A stretch of 8,572 bases of DNA from Euryarchaeota archaeon UBA229 (GCA_002505355.1 DAUW01000118.1:1-8572); one strand, 5' to 3'. Positions 1 to 7,187 are shown, numbered from the stretch's first letter. The notes: a model not told the origin generated them from the letters alone. A program made the numbers and translations.

Positions 1-301
1 TGGGATAGGCGGGGAGCTAGGCGTACCCTTCACCACAAATCGTCTTCATGGTGGGCTGAACGCCTTGGAGCGGCGAGAGCGGCTTTATGGTTCCTACACG
101 CGGACGTTGATGTCTCGCCCCCACATGACCCGGGTGTCATGAACTGTCTCCGGAAGGATACAGGAAGTGAATAACTGGGGAATCAGGTCAGGCCGGGAAC
201 GGAGCAGCCCTACTCGGGGCCATGGGTGCTGTGGGGTAGCGGGATGGAGAAAGTGTGTGGACTTGGCCATATTGCACGAGCGTCCACCCTTGGAACTCCC
301 A
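1..301 (+). ncRNA. ffs: Archaeal signal recognition particle RNA (7S / SRP RNA)
   Basis: This is the RNA scaffold of the signal recognition particle, which binds SRP54 and SRP19 and targets nascent membrane and secreted proteins. Helix 8 is clear: a TCAGG-type 5' side, the hairpin CCG-GGAA-CGG at 193-202, then AGCAGCC at 203-209, the universal SRP54-binding signature. Helix 6 is the hairpin at 144-163 (CTGT..TCC-GGAA-GGA..ACAG), whose GNAR tetraloop is the SRP19 site. Parts of helix 5 can be paired: 87-92 with 265-270, 93-99 with 253-260 (one bulge), and TCTC near 112-115 with GAGA at 247-250. The ends close as helix 1 (TGGGA 1-5 with TCCCA 297-301). About 300 nt is the usual archaeal size. 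The true 5' end may lie a few bases outside the window, so the promoter is not seen. The 3' end touches the archease stop codon on the other strand. Confidence 0.93.
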
Positions 302-796
302 CTAAATATCAAAGATAACTGTTCCAACCCAAGCTGGACCAACTAATTCAGGAATCGATACATCGGTGGAGGTAAATACTTCGTTGGCCTTTAGTTTGGC
401 TATCGATAATTCATGTGAGGTCACCGCCTTAATCTCGACGTCCCTAGTTACTAAATCTGCGTCAACCCAAGATACCTGGGCACGGCAATGGGTTGCGTCC
501 TGTTCATGTTTTATCATAAATTGAGCGTCGACTAGAAATTTACTTTCCACCTCTAGTTTGTACAATACTTCTTCCAACCAAATAATAATCAACAATTCAT
601 AGTCGTGACTGGCATTGCTAATATTCGTGTTCCATTGTGCAGTCCGTCGCTGAATTGAATCCAGTTTTTTTGCTTGATCTGTTGATACCAATAAATGCAT
701 CATGCCTAATGTAAGTTCCCTAAACAGGTTTTCAACCGTGTTAGAGAATCCACAAATACCTATGTCGGCCTTGGTTTCAAGGGTCCAAAAACTCAT
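302..796 (-). CDS. Archease, activator of the RtcB tRNA ligase
   Basis: Archease is a small metal-binding cofactor that promotes guanylylation and turnover of RtcB, the ligase that joins tRNA halves after intron removal. With the chosen start it has 164 residues; the family is usually about 140. Family features are the N-terminal ADIGI block (residues 10-14), the leucine-rich middle with WLEEVLYKLEVE, the EIKAVTSHEL block, and the C-terminal VIFDI end, where the final Asp is a conserved metal ligand. The usual HTAD motif reads TKAD here, so the Asp is kept but the His is not. ATG 796 is preferred over the in-frame ATG at 841 because the product then begins directly at the conserved domain and AGAGATGATC lies just upstream. 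The gene follows the sugar kinase by seven bases and is probably co-transcribed with it. Family assignment is by motif recognition only. Confidence 0.85.
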   Translation of the reverse strand: MSFWTLETKADIGICGFSNTVENLFRELTLGMMHLLVSTDQAKKLDSIQRRTAQWNTNISNASHDYELLIIIWLEEVLYKLEVESKFLVDAQFMIKHEQDATHCRAQVSWVDADLVTRDVEIKAVTSHELSIAKLKANEVFTSTDVSIPELVGPAWVGTVIFDI

Positions 797-803
797 GTTG
801 TGA

Positions 804-813
804 TCATCTCTTT
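804..813 (-). promoter_or_regulatory. Ribosome-binding site of archease, inside the kinase 3' end
   Basis: On the minus strand GAGATGATC lies about seven bases before ATG 796. It is close to the archaeal consensus AGGAGGTGATC. It overlaps the last codons and stop of the upstream kinase gene, so translation of the two genes may be coupled. It is the main reason for choosing ATG 796 over ATG 841. Confidence 0.6.
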
Positions 814-1865
814 GAGACTTGCAGATTCCAAGCAATTTCACCTACTCGGTTAATCAGCATACTTTTGCTGAGGGAGAATGAGTCTGTTGCTTCAGCGCCA
901 AGAATGCATTCGCATGCAGCATTGGTGAGTAGCGCTGTATCTGAAACACTGAAACCATTCGATATTGACACTGCTATTGCCACCACGGCAGCATCTATCA
1001 ATCCAATAACTTGACGAAGCTGCGGCAGGGTGCATTGGGCATGGACAGTATTCTCATTTTTTGAGTAAATTGTTACTCCGTTGCCGCCAGCTAAGACCAC
1101 AAGATGCTGCCATCCATATGAATCGATTAGCGATTTGGCAGCAGTAGAATCATCCACTTCGCCAATTCTACGCTTCATAAGCTCAAAACCTCTTGATTGG
1201 AAGATTATCCAATCAACATCATGGGTGCGATGAAGTCCAGTTAGTTTCGGGTCTGCTATGATCGGAATGCCTTGTTCTTTAGCGTGTTTTGTTATCCTGT
1301 CAGCCCCTGAGTCATAAATCACCCCCTGACCGTAGTCAGATAAAATAACACAGGCTGCGTCTGAAAGATTTTTAATTGCGCGGTCATAAATTGCTTCCAG
1401 CGCATTCTCGGGAATAGGTTCGTCCTCCTCAACATCCCACCGCAATAATAGCTGTTCACCCTGAACCAAACTTTCCCGACTTGCCAACATTCTGGTCTTC
1501 ACCGTGGTAATACGTCCCTCAATAATTGCGATACCCGAGGTTTCAACATTCTCATCCTCGAGGTATTGGATTACTTTTTCACCTGATTTATCATCGCCGA
1601 CTGCGCCAAATATCTTGCCACTGTAACCCATAGACTGCAATCCACGAGCAACGTGGGCAGCAGCTCCGACATCTTCCTCTCTGTGGGTCTCACGTAGTAC
1701 CGGTACTGGCGCCCGGGAATTCAGATTATTTGCATAGCCATGGATATAGCAATCCAGCATTATATCACCGATTAATACAATATTACCGGTCTTATCATTG
1801 TTTAATGTTTCAACGATAGAGTTCAATTTATCATGCTGTTCCAATTCAGTATCCGTCATTCCCAT
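804..1865 (-). CDS. PfkB-family sugar kinase, RfaE/HldE kinase-like, with degenerate signature motifs
   Basis: This 353-residue protein has the ribokinase/PfkB fold and is closest in pattern to the heptose-phosphate kinase domain of RfaE/HldE. Visible family blocks are GDIMLD (33-38), RAPVPV (51-56), TTVKTRM (120-126), LSDYGQGV (175-182), and DPK (205-207). It has no cytidylyltransferase domain, unlike bifunctional HldE. Two signature motifs are eroded. The N-terminal GGAANVA-type block reads VGAAAHVA (66-73). The catalytic TGAGD block reads IGLID (287-291); the general-base Asp291 is kept but the Ala-Gly of the anion hole is lost. The usual TPN..E block is also absent (FQSRGFE). It may therefore be a weak kinase, a specialised one, or a pseudokinase. 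ATG 1865 is supported by GGGGG six bases upstream (1872-1876); an ATATAATTTA box at 1889-1898 could drive an internal transcript. Substrate is unknown. Confidence 0.78.
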   Translation of the reverse strand: MGMTDTELEQHDKLNSIVETLNNDKTGNIVLIGDIMLDCYIHGYANNLNSRAPVPVLRETHREEDVGAAAHVARGLQSMGYSGKIFGAVGDDKSGEKVIQYLEDENVETSGIAIIEGRITTVKTRMLASRESLVQGEQLLLRWDVEEDEPIPENALEAIYDRAIKNLSDAACVILSDYGQGVIYDSGADRITKHAKEQGIPIIADPKLTGLHRTHDVDWIIFQSRGFELMKRRIGEVDDSTAAKSLIDSYGWQHLVVLAGGNGVTIYSKNENTVHAQCTLPQLRQVIGLIDAAVVAIAVSISNGFSVSDTALLTNAACECILGAEATDSFSLSKSMLINRVGEIAWNLQVSKR

Positions 1866-1897
1866 GTGTATCCCCCATTTATCCGCACTAAATTATA

Positions 1898-2857
1898 TCA
1901 TTTTATGCTGTCGCGAATTTTGGCTACAAAGTTAGCGTGTTGTTGATCGGTTATTGACAGTGATTTTCTTAATGTAGCAAGCATTGCTTGTTCATCGCTG
2001 CTTATGATTCCATCAACTAGAGCTGTTTCTAAGGAATCAAGGTATGTTTGAACACTTTCAGGATATACAGGCGTTTGAATCGCTAGATTCAGCAATTTAG
2101 CATGGGTTTCTTCGCTTATGCCATATGCACCCCTAAAAGTTTCAAGTAATGCCATCTCATCATCAACTAATTCATTGTCATCTAAGGCTTGTGTGAGCAT
2201 TTCTAAGTAGATGTCCTCTGGTGGGGATATGACAATTGATTCTCTTGCTTCCTCTGACAGGCGCTTTATTCTGTTTGGGTGCATGCCTAAAAATTCCACT
2301 ACCTCAGCAATAAGTTGGTGTTCATCGTGTGTGATTATTCCGTCTTCCCATGCTCTTGCAAACATGCGTTTTACCAATTCCTCGCTAGATTGTGCATCTA
2401 AAGAAGCCCTGCCAGAAGCCTGTGCTATCGACGAAATTATTGGTTGTTCGTGATACCGTAGTTCATCGTCAATGTGTGATAGAACTTCTAGTATCCTACG
2501 TGTACCTCTTGGTATTTCTCTAATTGATACCGATTCCTCTTGGTATACAACTTCGACAGACAGGATTTGTTCGACCAGTAAAGTAGCTCTTGCGCGACCA
2601 GTGGAAGTTAATGAGTAGACTTTCCTTCTTTGCTTAGCCCCGGGAATATGTCGATTATGTATGACAATTTCGTTAGCCTTTTCCAATCGCTTGAGCGTGC
2701 GCGGGACATGCTTTCTCTGGACATGAACTGCGGCAGAGATTCCAGCCTGGGTCAATGCAGCAGGTGCCTCCCATTGGTTGCTCGGTAAAATGTTATCATG
2801 AAGGTGAATCAGCATCCGATGCTCAGTGGTCAGTTTACCAAGATAACCCTCAACCAT
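1898..2857 (-). CDS. Winged-helix protein with three C-terminal TerB-like helical repeats
   Basis: This 319-residue soluble protein has no recognised specific name. Residues about 10-90 form a winged helix-turn-helix: helices around ALTQAGISAAVHVQRKHV and RTLKRLEKANEIV, then a basic wing (PGAKQRRKVYSLTSTG). This suggests DNA binding. A linker (about 95-160) is followed by three related helical units at about 163-204, 216-259 and 272-315. Each has an acidic turn (WEDGIITHDE, DDNELVDDE, LVDGIISSDE), then a Leu-rich helix and a loop ending in a GI/GM/SI-type turn. The pattern recalls TerB-like or EF-hand-like domains. No membrane segment or signal peptide is seen. ATG 2857 is preferred over the adjoining TTG 2860 because GGTGAG lies just upstream. 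It starts the minus-strand run with the kinase and archease genes, 32 bases before the kinase. A regulatory role is inference. Confidence 0.75.
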   Translation of the reverse strand: MVEGYLGKLTTEHRMLIHLHDNILPSNQWEAPAALTQAGISAAVHVQRKHVPRTLKRLEKANEIVIHNRHIPGAKQRRKVYSLTSTGRARATLLVEQILSVEVVYQEESVSIREIPRGTRRILEVLSHIDDELRYHEQPIISSIAQASGRASLDAQSSEELVKRMFARAWEDGIITHDEHQLIAEVVEFLGMHPNRIKRLSEEARESIVISPPEDIYLEMLTQALDDNELVDDEMALLETFRGAYGISEETHAKLLNLAIQTPVYPESVQTYLDSLETALVDGIISSDEQAMLATLRKSLSITDQQHANFVAKIRDSIK

Positions 2858-2860
2858 CAA

Positions 2861-2866
2861 CTCACC
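2861..2866 (-). promoter_or_regulatory. Ribosome-binding site of the winged-helix gene
   Basis: GGTGAG on the minus strand sits three to four bases before ATG 2857 and directly abuts the alternative TTG 2860. The TTG is too close to be used with it, so the ATG is the more likely start. Confidence 0.5.
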
Positions 2867-2915
2867 GATATTAGGTTGTTGGAACTAGCAAATAGATTCA
2901 GCGGTGACCCGTTTG

Positions 2916-2923
2916 TATAATAT
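2916..2923. promoter_or_regulatory. TATA box in the divergent endA / winged-helix intergenic region
   Basis: TATAATAT is centred about 26-27 bases before ATG 2946, the normal distance from an archaeal TATA box to the transcription start. This predicts a leaderless endA transcript. The complement, ATATTATA, would place a minus-strand start near 2893, giving a leader of about 36 bases that carries the GGTGAG site of the winged-helix gene. One box may thus serve both directions. No clear purine-rich BRE is seen on the plus side. Confidence 0.55.
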
Positions 2924-2945
2924 GTCAGTCATTTACCGAACAAAC

Positions 2946-4037
2946 ATGGGCCGACAATCAAGGAAGTATAATCCCAGAAGTCGAACTAAACGTCCCATAG
3001 GCTTGCTAGACGATGCCAATCAATCCCCGAGTAAACCCCACCCAATCCCATCTAAGTTAGGTGATAGGTGGTTTCTCCCCAATCCACTAGCTGCAAGATT
3101 GAATCAAAAAAGCGGACTTGGGGTGATAGTTGAGGAAGGAATATCGATGGAGGCAATAGAAGTACTATTCTGTCACTGGAACCGACATATTCCGGTCGCC
3201 GGTGACTGGGTCTCTGCAATGTTATCAACAGATGACAATTTTATCGCTAAAGCAGTAGTATTTGATGTTGCTAGGTCAGGCGGAGAAATAGTAATTCCAG
3301 TCGGTAACCTACCACCTGATAGATATCCAAATAATACATTTGCAATCAAATGGTCACGTAATAAATCACACTTCAAGAATGAGCCGTTATCTCAAATACG
3401 ATGGTTTTGGGCGTCAGAGAATGTTGACTGGGATGAGTTGATCGATTGGGTAGATCAAGTATTGAGTGACGGAAGTATCCCTGAAGTGTTTGTCATCGAT
3501 GACGAAATGGATATTACAATGTACAGGCTTGATTATGATCACTTGTTTGGTAATCAACCACAATGGGAAAATCTTTCTACAAAGCAGGTTGAATCAGTCA
3601 GAACCTTGATGGCCAGTAAAATCAACACTCCATCTGGTTGTTTTATAGACAACACTGTCAACTGGCCATTATCATCAATTGGAGTTGAACACTTATCGGG
3701 TATTAATCTCCGTGGAGAGGAGGTTGAGTGGTTACATGACAAACTAGATAGCAAGATCACCAACAAATCACTTTTTGCGCACCTCACAGATGCTGGATGT
3801 GTTCTAAGACCTGGTTTCAAGTACGGCTGCAAATGGCGTGTTTACGATGATGAGGTTAGTAAATCGCACGCACCTTGGTTGCTGCAGCCAATTTCGGAGG
3901 CGCCAAAATCATGGGAGCAAATCTGTCTAGCAGTGAGGCTTGCAGAGGGTGTCCACAAAAGATGGGTCTGCGGTATGATGCACCAAGATACGTGGCGCTT
4001 CTTAAACATCAAGCGTTGGTTACCTGGACGGATTTAA
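2946..4037 (+). CDS. endA: tRNA-splicing endonuclease EndA, double-length (alpha2-like) form
   Basis: EndA cuts precursor tRNAs at bulge-helix-bulge intron boundaries. The C-terminal third carries the catalytic core: GFKYGCKWRVY with catalytic Tyr300, the SHAPWLL block with His308, and RLAEGVHKRWV with Lys338 (numbered from ATG 2946). At 363 residues it is about twice a homotetrameric subunit. The N-terminal half (for example ARLNQKSGLGVIVEEG and EAIEVLFCH) looks like a degenerate copy of the endonuclease repeat, as in alpha2-type enzymes of Archaeoglobus and Thermoplasma. A basic tail of about 30 residues precedes it. In-frame GTG 2904 and ATG 2922 also exist, but the TATA box overlaps ATG 2922 and predicts transcription starting at about 2946, so the leaderless ATG is chosen. 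It diverges from the winged-helix gene and overlaps the protease gene tail to tail by four bases. Confidence 0.88.
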   Translation: MGRQSRKYNPRSRTKRPIGLLDDANQSPSKPHPIPSKLGDRWFLPNPLAARLNQKSGLGVIVEEGISMEAIEVLFCHWNRHIPVAGDWVSAMLSTDDNFIAKAVVFDVARSGGEIVIPVGNLPPDRYPNNTFAIKWSRNKSHFKNEPLSQIRWFWASENVDWDELIDWVDQVLSDGSIPEVFVIDDEMDITMYRLDYDHLFGNQPQWENLSTKQVESVRTLMASKINTPSGCFIDNTVNWPLSSIGVEHLSGINLRGEEVEWLHDKLDSKITNKSLFAHLTDAGCVLRPGFKYGCKWRVYDDEVSKSHAPWLLQPISEAPKSWEQICLAVRLAEGVHKRWVCGMMHQDTWRFLNIKRWLPGRI

Positions 4038-6130
4038 TCATCAAGCATCCTTCCCCATGCGTCTAGATGAGTGTGCTCTATTGTGGTGTCAAGATCTCTT
4101 GTCATTTCAGGACTATTATCGCTAGTGTTGGTTTCACTCTCTTTCATTGTCAAATACACCCACAAAGCACCAAATAGCAACGCTAGACCTATTAATTGCC
4201 CGGGATTGATATAATCTCTAATTGAGTTGCTTGGCCCGCTTTCAGCGGTCAAAGTTACCGTAATTGTCCATTGGTTTCCGTTACTATCCATTAGTTCAAC
4301 CGCACCATTGACAATCATATTATTTGTTAACAATCCTTTCGGGTCTATGTCCAACACCAAAAAATCAGCATCTCCTGTGATAGTTAGAGTTTGTTGACTA
4401 TCCGCAATCCTCGACAGCGGTCCATCTATTTTGTAACTAAACACGTGGCTTCCTGTGCCAACAGAATTAATCGGTATAGTAACTGTTGACAGTGATACAA
4501 CAGGTACATTGGAGTTGTACTGGCTATTTTGTGGTATAATCGATAGAGAAAGCAATTCAATGTCGAGGTTTCTCGCCTCCCCTGAACAAACCAAATCACC
4601 AAATAATCTGGTCTTAGTATTATGTTGTGCCGCAGAATTAAATGATATCTCCAGCACAGTTGGCTGGTTGGCTATAATTACCGTTGGTGTAATAGCGACA
4701 AGCCTTCCATCAGTAGAGGCTAAATTATTGTCGATTGAGCATCCAACAGTTGATTCAGCAATTATCGATATAGGCTCATTCAAGAGATTAGTTATGGCGT
4801 GATCAGGTAGATCAACCGTGAAATCACTTACGCACGAATCAGATTTGAACACAATTTCAACGTCATTGTCGATAGTTACTTCAGCATACCAGTCGACAAG
4901 TACCCCATCGTGGTTTCGAATTTCTATACCTTGACTGCCGAATGAAGAGCCATTGGCAAATAGATCACTCGCTTGACCTTGGTTCGAACCCGATAACAGA
5001 TTATTGTTGCCATCGGCCTCGATAATCTTTAGATATGGTCGTTTATTGTTGATATTTAGCTCATTGTCTTCGAAGCCGTCGATCGTTGTATCTTGGTAAG
5101 AAACCAAAACTCCATTACCGGGTAATTCAGCGTCAAAGGCATTGCCTCCGCGGTATTCTATCCAGACGTACTCACCCTGGTCGATTTCAATTTTATAGTC
5201 CGGTAAAAAATCCTCGGAAGGTTGGTAATTTATCGTCTGGGCCTGACAGTAACCATCATAATTTACCCAATCGAAGTCCAATATTTGATAGGAATTCAAA
5301 CCAATCGTCTCAAGCGTGGATGACATTGGTAGTGCGGGAGTTTTACCATCGTCATTCCAGTTGCCGCTGGCCATTATGTCCCAATCCCCGACACCTTTCC
5401 AAATTGAGGTCTGCTGCCCATCGGACGGATACAAATCGTAGGCACCCATTTGATGCATCATTTCATGCATTGCTGTCCCAAAGCCTTCGATACCAGACCC
5501 TAAACTTGCCATAGCATAATGTTCAGCAACATAGCCATTGGGTAAATCAATCGGTTCTTGGAAGGTGGTAAAATGCGACCATATTCTGTTTGAATTACCG
5601 CCGCTTTCCTGTCCAACAGAGGTATGCAATACAAGTAACCGGTCTACTTTTTTATTGTCATCAAGGTCATATCGACTCCAATCAACATCATTTCTACTCG
5701 CGGTAATCACTTCTTCGGCGAGAATCATCGGTAGATGAGAGCCGTCAGGAGAAGAATCTCTTTCAACTCCATAATCTGTCCCGTAGAATGCAAGCTCCTT
5801 TGAGGCAATAACAGTTTGGTCATGCACTTCTACCTCGACTGAGACTGTGCCACTGGACAATTCGAAGAAGTAGTCATATGCTTCAGGAGTTAGTATTGCA
5901 GTAGCCTCGCTAATAATTTCGGTTTGATCAATAGTAGTACCACGAAAATCTACGGTTAGGACAAGCCAGCGCTCCTCCTCCTGCACCGATAGTATCTCTA
6001 CTTCATCTGAGTCAGTAACGATGGTGTTATTTTTTAGCCAGTCTTCAATTAGTGAGTCGTTGGAAAACGAAAATACTGAACCTAGGAGCAACAATATAAT
6101 TAGAGGAATCCCCAATAACTTCCCCTTCAT
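4034..6130 (-). CDS. Exported, membrane-anchored M6-type metalloprotease
   Basis: This 698-residue protein resembles the M6 (immune inhibitor A-like) zinc metalloproteases. The N-terminus (MKGKLLGIPLIILLLLGSVF) is a signal peptide. The catalytic domain has a DLDDNKKVD acidic, probably calcium-binding loop, then the zinc motif HEMMH at 222-226 followed by GAYDLYP, and a Met-turn-like GDWDIMASGNWN around 248-258. After it come several hundred residues of beta-rich sequence with a few cysteines, probably Ig-like domains. Near the C-terminus one hydrophobic segment (LIGLALLFGALWVYL, about 646-660) is followed by a short charged cytoplasmic tail. It should therefore face the cell exterior, anchored at its C-terminus. 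ATG 6130 is chosen because it begins the signal peptide and has AAAGGTCT upstream, though the spacing is long; TTG 6160 is an alternative. The tatC-like gene ends 37 bases upstream. Substrate is unknown. Confidence 0.85.
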   Translation of the reverse strand: MKGKLLGIPLIILLLLGSVFSFSNDSLIEDWLKNNTIVTDSDEVEILSVQEEERWLVLTVDFRGTTIDQTEIISEATAILTPEAYDYFFELSSGTVSVEVEVHDQTVIASKELAFYGTDYGVERDSSPDGSHLPMILAEEVITASRNDVDWSRYDLDDNKKVDRLLVLHTSVGQESGGNSNRIWSHFTTFQEPIDLPNGYVAEHYAMASLGSGIEGFGTAMHEMMHQMGAYDLYPSDGQQTSIWKGVGDWDIMASGNWNDDGKTPALPMSSTLETIGLNSYQILDFDWVNYDGYCQAQTINYQPSEDFLPDYKIEIDQGEYVWIEYRGGNAFDAELPGNGVLVSYQDTTIDGFEDNELNINNKRPYLKIIEADGNNNLLSGSNQGQASDLFANGSSFGSQGIEIRNHDGVLVDWYAEVTIDNDVEIVFKSDSCVSDFTVDLPDHAITNLLNEPISIIAESTVGCSIDNNLASTDGRLVAITPTVIIANQPTVLEISFNSAAQHNTKTRLFGDLVCSGEARNLDIELLSLSIIPQNSQYNSNVPVVSLSTVTIPINSVGTGSHVFSYKIDGPLSRIADSQQTLTITGDADFLVLDIDPKGLLTNNMIVNGAVELMDSNGNQWTITVTLTAESGPSNSIRDYINPGQLIGLALLFGALWVYLTMKESETNTSDNSPEMTRDLDTTIEHTHLDAWGRMLDD

Positions 6131-6167
6131 GACGGATTGTAGAGACCTTTCATCTATCAATTCTTGG

Positions 6168-7187
6168 TTATCTTGTTGGTTTCTGATTTTGGTTCAGCGT
6201 AATTTCAATATCCTGGCGGGCCAGATCTTGGTTTTTCCATGGCAGTGTAGTATCGCAGCAGTGCACGATAACCTTACTAGGACCGTGATTAATTATCAGT
6301 TTTAGTAAATCATCCTGAGTTGTCTCATTGCTGCATACGTTTTCCATAACGGTAAAATCATTTGATACATTTTGATTAGTACTCGTGCAGCCGCACAGTA
6401 AATCAAGGACGGAAACAATCTCTCCTTCGGCATTAAACGTCTCCCTTAACGTTACTTGGAACTTAGGAGTTTTGGTCGTCCACGGCCTAGCAATTAATTC
6501 AACAAATGCTAAGCTGAAGATGGTGATGGTTAGTCCATGACTTGTTCTATCATAGTGCGAAAGTATCGATATTAGAGCCATAAATCCATACACTCGAAGG
6601 CGCCACCAATTGGCATTGGTTGAATCCAGGTTACCGGTCAGGCCACCAGTTATCATCACTATACATGATAGTAATACCAACGTCTGTACCCACAACAACA
6701 ACATGGCGAAATTAATCATGCTCACAGCATCATACTTTGTTACAAAACCATAACTATCATGAATTTCATGACCAAAACCGTATGCTAAGGGCAACAGTTT
6801 AACGACTGATACGTAAGTGATTATGACAAACAATACTGGTGCAGTTATCAAAATTAGCATGAGCATTTTTCTCTCACTTGTGGTTAGTGCCGGCCGGGAG
6901 AAAAGCCATATTTGACGGTTGACAAGTGGCAAAACTGTGATTAGTCCTAAAAAACCAGACACTAACCAACGAATTTCTGACCATTTTTCTGGCTGATATA
7001 GATTCAAACAGTCACTATCACACGGGTCTAATAATCCAACAAAGTAAGATAATACTTCATCAACGTTAAGTAACCACGGAATAGATGCGATAATCCAAAT
7101 GAAAATCAGTATTCCAAACCTAGCAAACAATTCATTTGTGTGCGTGGTAATTTTGGTACTTGCGTCGGTACCAAGGTGAATGTTCAA
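6168..7187 (-). CDS. tatC: TatC-like twin-arginine translocase subunit with a cysteine-rich HdrA-like C-terminal extension
   Basis: TatC is the integral-membrane receptor for twin-arginine signal peptides on folded proteins. Residues 1-240 (numbered from TTG 7187) have the TatC layout of six membrane segments. They keep the N-terminal cytoplasmic motif with Glu19 (HTNELFAR for HL.ELR.R), the LPLVNRQIWLFSRPAL block, Glu105 in TSERK, LPLAYGFG, and Asp213 before the last segment. The first outward loop holds CDSDC (56-60), a possible disulfide. About 100 further residues follow, far more than usual. They contain CGC (265-267), ENVCSN and VIVHCCD, spaced like the N-terminal domain of heterodisulfide reductase subunit A (CxCG, then CS, then RVVVASCSP); this match is inference. 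TTG 7187 is chosen because AAGGTGAT lies just upstream; TTG 7211 would add residues encoded by that site. The gene starts about ten bases after the upstream stop. Confidence 0.8.
   Translation of the reverse strand: MNIHLGTDASTKITTHTNELFARFGILIFIWIIASIPWLLNVDEVLSYFVGLLDPCDSDCLNLYQPEKWSEIRWLVSGFLGLITVLPLVNRQIWLFSRPALTTSERKMLMLILITAPVLFVIITYVSVVKLLPLAYGFGHEIHDSYGFVTKYDAVSMINFAMLLLWVQTLVLLSCIVMITGGLTGNLDSTNANWWRLRVYGFMALISILSHYDRTSHGLTITIFSLAFVELIARPWTTKTPKFQVTLRETFNAEGEIVSVLDLLCGCTSTNQNVSNDFTVMENVCSNETTQDDLLKLIINHGPSKVIVHCCDTTLPWKNQDLARQDIEITLNQNQKPTR

Noticed and set aside
124..141. CATGAC...GTCATG hairpin as a separate operator or terminator
   Set aside because: It sits inside the SRP RNA just before helix 6 and is better read as part of that RNA's fold.
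1..301. RNase P RNA as an alternative identity for the structured RNA
   Set aside because: The AGCAGC and GGAA-capped helix 8 plus the GGAA-capped helix 6 are specific to SRP RNA.
94..342. An 82-codon open frame on the minus strand
   Set aside because: It lies across the SRP RNA and the archease 3' end, resembles no family, and is explained by the structured RNA.
804..1865. Bifunctional HldE (kinase plus cytidylyltransferase)
   Set aside because: The protein ends after the kinase domain; no HxGH nucleotidyltransferase motif occurs here or in the next gene.
2211..2453. An 80-codon open frame on the plus strand
   Set aside because: It is antisense to the repeat region of the winged-helix gene with no recognisable domain.
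4455..4802. A 115-codon open frame on the plus strand
   Set aside because: It is antisense to the beta-rich part of the protease gene and has low-complexity hydrophobic content typical of shadow frames.
5086..5514. A 142-codon open frame on the plus strand
   Set aside because: It is antisense to the conserved catalytic domain of the M6 protease, including its HEMMH region, and shows no family pattern.
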